Below, one piece after another: positions 1-5,191 of a DNA stretch of 7,865 bases; position 1 is the first letter of the stretch; the number at the start of each line of letters is the position of its first letter. The translations under genes were made by a program, and so were the position numbers. The notes under the pieces are model-generated. The model was not told the DNA's origin, ran no database searches, and saw nothing but the letters and a program-made list of their open reading frames with translations. Location: positions 1-7,865 of the forward strand of contig JAITXS010000189.1 in the NCBI GenBank assembly GCA_031284645.1, in the 5' to 3' direction. The stretch comes from Spirochaetaceae bacterium. Lineage in GTDB: Bacteria > Spirochaetota > Spirochaetia > Treponematales > Breznakiellaceae.

Positions 1-1119
1 AAGGAAGCTGTTTGTACAATAACTGTAATTCCCGCAGGCGCAGTGGTGGATGTAACGGGGGTAAATGTATATCCAGCCAGTCTGCTTCTTGGTAAGGGGG
101 AAAGCTCAATGCTTATGGCGCAGGTATTACCGGGGCATGCAACGGATCAGGGGATAGAGTGGAAATCAAGCAACGAGGGTGTGGTGAGTGTGGAGAATGG
201 CATGGTAAGGGCGCTAGCTCCCGGGAGTGCAACGATAAGTGCAACATCGGCAAGCGACAGCAACGAACACGGAGAATGCGTTGTAACGGTCAATCAGTTT
301 GTATTTATGAAAGGGGGTATAATACCGAGCGGCTACAAATGGGGAGCGGCAAGTACGGGTACTGGTGATAAGAACGGAGATACAGTTCCAGCAGGCAGTA
401 CTATAAGCGTAGCACCTTTTCATATAAGCGAGACGGAAGTGCGGTACGAGTTATGGTATGAAGTGAAGAAGTGGGGGGAAGGATACGGGTATAAGTTTGT
501 GGATGATGGGCGAGCGGGGGACAGCGGAGGAGAGGGGTATCCTCCTACAGCTACTGACAAGGATCAGCCGGTAACGACGATAAAGTGGCGGGATGCGGTG
601 GTATGGTGTAATGCGTATAGCGAGATGACAGGGAAGGAAGCGGTGTATTACGACAGTACGGGGGCTACTTTATTAAGGGATGCGACGGCTGGTACGCCAG
701 CTGGTGATACGGTAGATAAGGCGACACAACAGGACAGGAATGGGTATAGATTACCAACAGAGAAGGAATGGGAATATGCGGCGAGGGGAGGGGTACCGGG
801 GGGAGATGGTACTCCGTGGGCATATCACTATGCGGGGACCGACGGGACCGACGCAGGTGCTGAGCTGGTTAAGTTTGCGTGGTATAATAGGAGCGAGACA
901 CATCCTGTGCGGGAGAAGAAGGCGAATAGTGCAGGGCTGTATGACATGAGTGGTAATGTGTGGGAGTGGTGTTTTGACAAGTTTGATTTGAGTACGGGCC
1001 ATGTGATGCGGGGCGGGAGTTGGAACTTTGATGAGATGTACTGTTCGGTGGCCTATCGTAGCGTCAGCTACTCCGACGACGCGAGCACCATTTCGGGGTT
1101 CCGGTTGGTCTGCCGCTGA
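1..1119 (+). CDS. Big_2 Ig-like / FGE-sulfatase (SUMF1-like) domain protein, 5' truncated by window; candidate DGR variable protein
   Basis: The reading frame is open from base 1, so the gene begins outside the window; 372 residues are visible. A GTG at 43 is only an internal Val. Residues 1-14 look like the last strand of an Ig-like domain. Residues ~15-97 are a Big_2 domain (WKSSN at 54-58, then GSATISATS at 75-83). Residues ~100-372 are an FGE-sulfatase domain: YRLPTEKEWEYAARGG at 249-264, GLYDMSGNVWEWC at 312-324, RGGSWN at 337-342 and terminal GFRLVCR. Big_2 domains usually act as extracellular spacers, so this is probably a surface or periplasmic protein with a C-terminal C-type-lectin-fold head; its signal peptide would lie upstream. 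Aligned to human FGE, the first catalytic Cys is Phe343 while the second is present (Cys348), so formylglycine-forming activity is unlikely and ligand binding is more likely. Codon use is markedly G-rich and unlike the downstream genes, suggesting a distinct origin. The domain calls are firm; the role is inferred. Confidence 0.88.
   Translation, partial: KEAVCTITVIPAGAVVDVTGVNVYPASLLLGKGESSMLMAQVLPGHATDQGIEWKSSNEGVVSVENGMVRALAPGSATISATSASDSNEHGECVVTVNQFVFMKGGIIPSGYKWGAASTGTGDKNGDTVPAGSTISVAPFHISETEVRYELWYEVKKWGEGYGYKFVDDGRAGDSGGEGYPPTATDKDQPVTTIKWRDAVVWCNAYSEMTGKEAVYYDSTGATLLRDATAGTPAGDTVDKATQQDRNGYRLPTEKEWEYAARGGVPGGDGTPWAYHYAGTDGTDAGAELVKFAWYNRSETHPVREKKANSAGLYDMSGNVWEWCFDKFDLSTGHVMRGGSWNFDEMYCSVAYRSVSYSDDASTISGFRLVCR
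1009..1119 (+). other. Candidate DGR variable region at the 3' end of the FGE-domain gene
   Basis: This segment encodes residues 337-372, from RGGSWN to GFRLVCR, the part of the FGE/C-type-lectin fold that is diversified in the T. denticola TvpA protein. DGRs copy a template rich in AAC/AAT codons with random substitution at A, which yields NNC/NNT codons. After Arg353 the codons AGC GTC AGC TAC TCC GAC GAC GCG AGC ACC have 9 of 10 ending in C. By hand count about 17 of the last 36 sense codons end in C, against roughly one in nine in the FGE domain before it. The composition also switches abruptly from G-rich to C-rich. The template repeat and reverse transcriptase are not in the window, so the call rests on position, fold and codon pattern. 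Confidence 0.5.
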
Positions 1120-1153
1120 GTTCCGCTCGCCCGTGCCCGCGAGAGTTGCGGGG
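1094..1153 (+). other. GC-rich patch with hairpins across and after the stop codon (possible IMH/target-recognition element)
   Basis: The gene's last codons and the first ~34 bases after the stop are very GC-rich and end sharply at AAAATCT. After TGA (1117-1119) there are two mutually exclusive hairpins. CTCGC (1126-1130) pairs with GCGAG (1139-1143). CCCGC (1136-1140) pairs with GCGGG (1148-1152), and this second stem can be extended to 7 pairs, including a G-U, around a GAG loop. There is no T-tract, so it is not an ordinary intrinsic terminator. In the Bordetella phage DGR, a GC-rich initiation-of-mutagenic-homology stretch followed by a DNA hairpin marks the target, and this arrangement resembles that. 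The assignment is inference. Confidence 0.4.
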
Positions 1154-1167
1154 AAAATCTCTAAGTA

Positions 1168-1339
1168 GGGTAGGGGAAAGAATAGGGTGATGGGGTCAAG
1201 GGTAGAGGGTATTGAAATGATTAGAAATCTCTACCTAATACCCGAAGCAAAGGGTTAGGGGCTTCGGGACAATACAGTCTTTCTGATAAAATCTATACCC
1301 AAGACCCATTACCCATAACCCTATTTAGACCCCCTACCC
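1168..1339. repeat. ~172-bp imperfect palindrome centred near 1254, with a perfect 8-bp central stem
   Basis: The left arm (1168-~1215) aligns with the reverse complement of the right arm (1292-1339) over about 48 positions with few gaps. Blocks include GGGTAGGGG (1168-1176) against CCCCTACCC (1331-1339), and AATAGGGTGATGGG (1181-1194) against CCCATAACCCTATT (1312-1325; 13 of 14 match). The centre is a perfect inverted repeat, CCCGAAGC (1241-1248) and GCTTCGGG (1261-1268), with a 12-nt loop. Both levels share the same centre. As RNA this would fold into a long interrupted hairpin and might end or insulate transcription between the FGE-domain gene and the next operon, though no U-tract follows. 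No ORF or transposase is present. The family is unknown; a MITE-like or palindromic intergenic repeat is possible. Confidence 0.7.
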
Positions 1340-1425
1340 GAAGCAACGGAAAAGGAAAGTTTGGGATGGTAAAGGCTTCCTGTCAAAGTCTATACCCTAT
1401 ACCCCATTACCCGTAACCCTATTTC
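1232..1425 (+). repeat. Two tandem ~97-bp imperfect direct repeats (extra copy of the palindrome's right half)
   Basis: Unit 1 is ~1232-1328 and unit 2 is ~1329-1425. Shared blocks recur at 96-98 bp spacing. CCCGAAGCAA lies at 1241 and 1337. TCTATACCC lies at 1292 and 1389. ACCCNTAACCCTATTT lies at 1311 and 1409. Unit 2 has diverged most in its middle, where the CCCGAAGC partner is reduced to GGCTTCC (1374-1380). The unit is therefore a half-palindrome present three times: once inverted (1168-1215) and twice in the same direction. The ACCC/CCCTA-rich text is reminiscent of simple telomere-like repeats, but the period is far too long for that. Together with the palindrome and the promoter it fills the 377-bp gap between genes, in which I see no coding region. 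Confidence 0.65.
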
Positions 1426-1458
1426 ACACGGCACTGCGGCAGAGGATATGTTAAGGTC

Positions 1459-1487
1459 TTGAAAATTCCCGCATAAAAACGTATAAT
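1459..1487 (+). promoter_or_regulatory. Sigma-70-type promoter of the membrane protein/AsmA-like/RluA operon
   Basis: A -35 box TTGAAA (1459-1464) and a perfect -10 box TATAAT (1482-1487) are separated by exactly 17 bp. The -10 box ends 9 nt before the ATG at 1497, so transcription should start within about 0-4 nt of the start codon. With no Shine-Dalgarno sequence present, the mRNA is probably leaderless. Confidence 0.8.
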
Positions 1488-1496
1488 AATCTTATT

Positions 1497-2027
1497 ATGA
1501 TAAAAGGTTTGGCAAAATTAATTGTCGCGTTGAACGGCAATCAAAAAAGGACTCAGATTGCCGCAGGTTTTGCATGGGGTATTCTTTTAGGCTTTTTGCC
1601 CGTGGGGAATGTTTTTTGGATCATATTATTTGTTCTTTCATTTTTTTTAACCCATAACCAGGGCGCTAAAATACTCTGCCTTGCTCTTTTTAAAGTGATT
1701 ATGCCTGTGCTCTATCCCTTGACCGATGAGATAGGCTGGATGATTCTTAACGCCCCGCCCCTGCATGATTTTTTTACCTATCTTTACAATACACCTTTTG
1801 TTTTATTTACCCGTTTCAACAATACCTTGGTCGCCGGCGGTCTTGCCACGGGTATAGTGCTGTGGCTGCCGGTGTTTGCCTTGTTTTGTCTGCTAATTCC
1901 GCTGTACCGGAATTCGATGATACCTAAAATTTTGCAAAGCGGATTCGCGAAAATAAGCGCTTATATCCCGATTGTTCAAAAAATACAAAAAGCAATAGAA
2001 TTCTTTGATGCTTTTTCAGATAATTAA
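1497..2027 (+). CDS. DUF2062/TIGR03546-like integral membrane protein
   Basis: The product is 176 residues and strongly hydrophobic. It has membrane segments at about residues 20-50, 52-85 and 112-140, with charged termini. The N-terminal AAGFAWGILLGFLPVG stretch (residues 22-37) matches the small-residue/Gly-Pro pattern typical of DUF2062 membrane proteins. Members of TIGR03546 are uncharacterised and typically sit beside a TIGR03545 gene, which is the case here: the next gene follows after 12 nt. It lies in the inner membrane and probably works with its partner in envelope biogenesis; that role is inferred from context only. The ATG at 1497 is chosen because the promoter's -10 box ends 9 nt upstream and the family N-terminus starts here; there is no ribosome binding site. 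It is the first gene of a three-gene operon. Confidence 0.85.
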   Translation: MIKGLAKLIVALNGNQKRTQIAAGFAWGILLGFLPVGNVFWIILFVLSFFLTHNQGAKILCLALFKVIMPVLYPLTDEIGWMILNAPPLHDFFTYLYNTPFVLFTRFNNTLVAGGLATGIVLWLPVFALFCLLIPLYRNSMIPKILQSGFAKISAYIPIVQKIQKAIEFFDAFSDN

Positions 2028-2033
2028 GAGGTG
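2028..2033 (+). promoter_or_regulatory. Shine-Dalgarno site GAGGTG that sets the start at 2040
   Basis: GAGGTG lies 6 nt before ATG 2040. It directly follows the preceding stop codon and covers the in-frame GTG at 2031. That makes 2031 an unlikely start, since the GTG is itself part of the ribosome binding site. Confidence 0.8.
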
Positions 2034-2039
2034 TATAAA

Positions 2040-4148
2040 ATGGCAAAAAAAGTCCCCGCCTTATTTCGTAAGCCTATACCAAAAGAAAAATTTGAGAAAA
2101 AATATATAAAATATATTGAGCAAAAAGCGGATAAAGAATTCCTGTATTCGGTTTTTGAGTTGCAGGATTCTGTATATGTCTTGTGTGCCGATATCGAAGA
2201 TAAACAAAAACAAAAAAAACTCTCCCTGCTTGCCAAAGCGATAAAACAAAACAGGAAACTGCCGGTAAAGATTATCCCGCTTGCAGCTTTGTGTCTTATT
2301 GTTGCGGCGCTTGTGGTTTTCTTTACGGTTTTTCTTAATCCTCTCCTTGAAAATGCTATGGAACGCGGTTTGGAAAATGTATTTGAAGCTCGGGTCGAAA
2401 TTAACGGCTTTAATGCCAATCTTTTGAAATTCAATATCAGCATTAACTCGATTAGCATAGCAAACCGTGACAAGCCCATGACGAATCTTTTCCAAATGGA
2501 CAAAACCGTTATTCGTCTTCTCCCCAATGCCGTACTGCGCGGAAAAATCTATATCGAAGAGATACGGGCCGATGCGATTCGTTTTGGAACACCACGAACT
2601 ATATCCGGCGCTTTGCCTGAATACGAGCTAAAGAGACTCGCTGAAGCAAAAAAACAAAAAGAAAAAGATGCCGGTCCGCCCTTAATTGATTTTCAGAATT
2701 TTGATGCTGCCGCGTTATTGGACAGGGAATACGAGAAGCTGCAATCAGTTAAAGTTTATAACGATATTCTTGCATTTTATGATTCATCCGTGGAAACATG
2801 GAAACACCGTGTTGACGATGTTAAGATACAAGCCGATACCTTAAAAAATTCTGCTCAAACAATCATGAATTTTAATATTAATAGTATTGACGTCAAAAAT
2901 CCGGCTGATATAAAAAAAATTACCGATCTTATACGAGACGGAAAGATTGCGATGGATAATGTTCAAAAGGCGGCGGATACAGCGACCGAGCTGGTAAACG
3001 GCGTGCAGGCTGATGTGAAAACAGCGCAGACTCTGCAAAAAAACGCGCGAAACGCAATCACCGAAGATACCAACAGATTTAAGTCTTATTTTGATTTTTC
3101 CGGCGGCGGTTATCATGAAATCCTTGATCCGATCATTAAAGATATACTGAGCGATCAGGCAGAAGTATACATCGCTTACGGAGAGAGAGCACTTGAGGTT
3201 TTGGAGAAAGTAAAAGCCAGCTCTCAGAGCATTGCCGAAAAAACGAAAGATGAAAAGCCGAAAGTTGAAAAATACAAAGGACGCGATGTCCTGTATCCTT
3301 CACGGCAGTATCCGAAATTTTATCTTGGTATTCTTGCCTCCGACTGGACGGCAGGTAATACACATTGGGCTTTTGATCTTCGTGATGTTTCTTCCAATCC
3401 CGATTTAACGGCAAAACCTGTTTCATTAAAAGTTAATTTTAATGAAACCGTGGGTGAAAAAAGATATGTAAATTTTAACGGCAGGGCGGATTTGCGCTCT
3501 TCGGTTAATGAATTATTTAACACGGAAATCGCAGGCGGTAATCTCGCCGTTAATTTTGAAAATAAATTCGAGCAATTAGGTATTGGCGGTTTTACCGGAG
3601 TCGCGGATCTTAAAATTTCTGCTTCCGGCGGAAGGGATGGCAGTATCGGTGCCGGAATTGATTCGCATGTAGCACACGCGGCGATCAACGAGGCGCAGGG
3701 TACTATCGCAACGGCAATTGCCTCGGCAGTTTCGCAAGTTCCCGCAATAGATCTGGGACTGGTATACCGCAAAGAGGGAAACGGCGGCGACAGTAAATTT
3801 AACATCAACACAAATATCGGTGATATTATTCTGGCCTCTTTAAAAAAGATGGCTGCGGAATACGCAAAACAGGGAATAGCGCTGCTTGAAAAGCAATTAC
3901 GCGAAAGGCTCACTCCTTTAATAAACGAAAGCATTGTCTCGCAGGAAAATTTAAATGATATTTTTGCGCTGGCAAAAGGGGATCAAAGCGCTTTAACGAG
4001 TCTTAAAAATTCTTTGCAGGTAAAAATCAATGAAATGGAAAAGAAAGCAAACGATAAACTTGATGAAGCAAAGGAACAAGCGAAGGATGCGGCAAAAGAC
4101 AAGACGAAAGATCTCCTTAAAAATTCAGGACTTAATTTAAAGTTCTGA
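2040..4148 (+). CDS. TIGR03545-like AsmA-type single-pass envelope protein
   Basis: The product is 702 residues from ATG 2040. Residues 1-75 are a Lys/Glu-rich cytoplasmic segment. One transmembrane helix spans ~78-100 (IIPLAALCLIVAALVVFFTVFL). An AsmA-like segment follows at ~105-185, where the I/V-rich strands around FNISINSISIANR (131-143) and RGKIYIEEI resemble the start of AsmA/TamB-type domains. Residues ~195-405 are mostly helical and charged, probably coiled coil. Residues ~410-565 are Asn/Gly-rich and beta-prone. The C-terminus (~590-702) is an amphipathic, Lys/Ala/Glu-rich helical tail. The topology puts most of the protein in the periplasm. TIGR03545 proteins are uncharacterised and paired with TIGR03546, the gene just upstream. 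AsmA-like proteins are linked to lipid transport or outer-membrane assembly in double-membraned bacteria; extending that role here is inference. Its TGA overlaps the next ATG by one base (TGATG at 4146-4150). Confidence 0.85.
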   Translation: MAKKVPALFRKPIPKEKFEKKYIKYIEQKADKEFLYSVFELQDSVYVLCADIEDKQKQKKLSLLAKAIKQNRKLPVKIIPLAALCLIVAALVVFFTVFLNPLLENAMERGLENVFEARVEINGFNANLLKFNISINSISIANRDKPMTNLFQMDKTVIRLLPNAVLRGKIYIEEIRADAIRFGTPRTISGALPEYELKRLAEAKKQKEKDAGPPLIDFQNFDAAALLDREYEKLQSVKVYNDILAFYDSSVETWKHRVDDVKIQADTLKNSAQTIMNFNINSIDVKNPADIKKITDLIRDGKIAMDNVQKAADTATELVNGVQADVKTAQTLQKNARNAITEDTNRFKSYFDFSGGGYHEILDPIIKDILSDQAEVYIAYGERALEVLEKVKASSQSIAEKTKDEKPKVEKYKGRDVLYPSRQYPKFYLGILASDWTAGNTHWAFDLRDVSSNPDLTAKPVSLKVNFNETVGEKRYVNFNGRADLRSSVNELFNTEIAGGNLAVNFENKFEQLGIGGFTGVADLKISASGGRDGSIGAGIDSHVAHAAINEAQGTIATAIASAVSQVPAIDLGLVYRKEGNGGDSKFNINTNIGDIILASLKKMAAEYAKQGIALLEKQLRERLTPLINESIVSQENLNDIFALAKGDQSALTSLKNSLQVKINEMEKKANDKLDEAKEQAKDAAKDKTKDLLKNSGLNLKF

Positions 4149-5191
4149 TGGACGCTTTGCGGAGTGCCTGCGTGGATGATGAGGGAAGAAGGCTCGACCG
4201 TGTGTTGCGGAAGAGCTGCCCTCAAATACCTATTTCGGCAATTTACCGTTTGCTGCGGCAGGGGGAAATCACCCTTAACGGAAAAGCTGCTTTAGCTTCG
4301 GCACGGATAAAAGCAGGCGATCTGATTCAATTTACCGGAAGATCGCCGGATTTTTTCGGGGGAAACAAGACGCAGTCTAAGATAGACAAGGGTGTGCCGG
4401 ATGCTGCTCCTGCATACGGAAAAGACATAAAAATCACGTTCAAAGAAAAGAGAGAGTCTCTTTATAAAAACCTGCCTTCCCCGAAACTCGACATACTTTT
4501 TGAAAATAAAGATATCCTTGTTTTAAATAAAAGTACCGGAACTCTCTGCCACGGTGAAAAGAGCCTTGCAAGTTCCGTGGAGGCTTATCTTGAACATCGA
4601 ATCCCTTGTTCGCTTTCTTTTAAGCCCGGCCCTTTACACAGATTAGACCGGGAGACAAGCGGTCTCCTGCTTTTTTCAAAAAGTCTCTCAGGTGCACGTT
4701 ATATCAGCTACGGCTTACACGAGGGGCTTTTTCATAAAAATTATCTTGCAATTGTTGAGGGTATTATAAAAGAGGAAGAGCTCTGGGAAGACAGGCTGCT
4801 TAGGGATAAAGATTTAAAAACGACTTTTGTTAATCCGCAAGATTCAAGTACGGCGAAACAAGCGGTAAGTATGATACGCCGGCTTGCCGTAAGTCCTTCT
4901 TGTAGTTTTGTCCGCGTGGAAATCAAAACAGGAAGGACGCATCAGATTCGATCTCAAGCGGCTTATCATAATCATCCGCTTTTAGGAGACACAAAATACA
5001 GTACGCACACCCCGCAGAAGTCCGGCGGCTCCCAGTTTTTTCTGCATAGTCATTGTATTGAATTTCCCCCGGACAATCCGCTCTGCCTTCCCCAAAAAAT
5101 AACAGCGCCCTTACCAAAAATATTTGAAAAAAAGATCGCATCTCTTTTCGGGTTTACAAATGCGGATAGATTCCTTCTTGAGTCCTGTTAG
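4148..5191 (+). CDS. RluA-family 23S rRNA pseudouridine synthase
   Basis: This 347-residue enzyme isomerises uridine to pseudouridine in RNA, probably in 23S rRNA in the RluC/RluD manner. An N-terminal S4 RNA-binding domain covers ~14-62 (RLDRVLRKSC, then ITLNGK). The catalytic domain covers ~112-330, with the hallmark HRLDRETSG at 164-172 where Asp167 is the expected catalytic residue. Also visible are LFENKDILVLNKSTG (117-131), TGRTHQIRSQ (261-270) and LLGDTKY (278-284). The roughly 50-residue charged linker (~63-112) between S4 and catalytic domains is longer than I would expect. Translation is probably coupled to the upstream gene through TGATG. The exact target uridine cannot be told, so no symbol is given. 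The TAG stop overlaps the convergent peptidase gene by 4 bp, with no room for a terminator between them. Confidence 0.93.
   Translation: MDALRSACVDDEGRRLDRVLRKSCPQIPISAIYRLLRQGEITLNGKAALASARIKAGDLIQFTGRSPDFFGGNKTQSKIDKGVPDAAPAYGKDIKITFKEKRESLYKNLPSPKLDILFENKDILVLNKSTGTLCHGEKSLASSVEAYLEHRIPCSLSFKPGPLHRLDRETSGLLLFSKSLSGARYISYGLHEGLFHKNYLAIVEGIIKEEELWEDRLLRDKDLKTTFVNPQDSSTAKQAVSMIRRLAVSPSCSFVRVEIKTGRTHQIRSQAAYHNHPLLGDTKYSTHTPQKSGGSQFFLHSHCIEFPPDNPLCLPQKITAPLPKIFEKKIASLFGFTNADRFLLESC

Noticed and set aside
43..48. GTG at 43 as the true start of the FGE-domain gene
   Set aside because: The frame is open to base 1 and the upstream residues read as the end of another Ig-like domain, so the gene is cut by the window edge.
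1126..1160. Intrinsic terminator after the FGE-domain gene
   Set aside because: The hairpins are GC-rich but no T-tract follows; the next bases are GAAAATCT.
1165..1425. Telomere-like or CRISPR-like repeats (ACCC/CCCTA-rich text)
   Set aside because: Units are ~97 bp, imperfect and partly inverted; there are no uniform short repeats with unique spacers and no short tandem telomeric period.
1120..1496. DGR template repeat or reverse transcriptase nearby
   Set aside because: I found no second copy of the GC-rich gene end elsewhere on either strand, and no frame encodes a reverse transcriptase or accessory protein in this window.
2031..2039. GTG at 2031 as start of the AsmA-like protein
   Set aside because: The GTG forms part of the GAGGTG Shine-Dalgarno site for the ATG at 2040, so it would add only three residues without its own site.
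2024..2527. 167-residue open frame on the minus strand
   Set aside because: It lies wholly opposite the TIGR03545-like gene, has low-complexity Ser/Phe-rich translation and no ribosome binding site; it is a shadow frame.
3320..3934. 204-residue open frame on the minus strand
   Set aside because: It is antisense to the beta-prone part of the TIGR03545-like gene and shows no recognisable domain or start signal; the sense frame has a clear family match and operon context.
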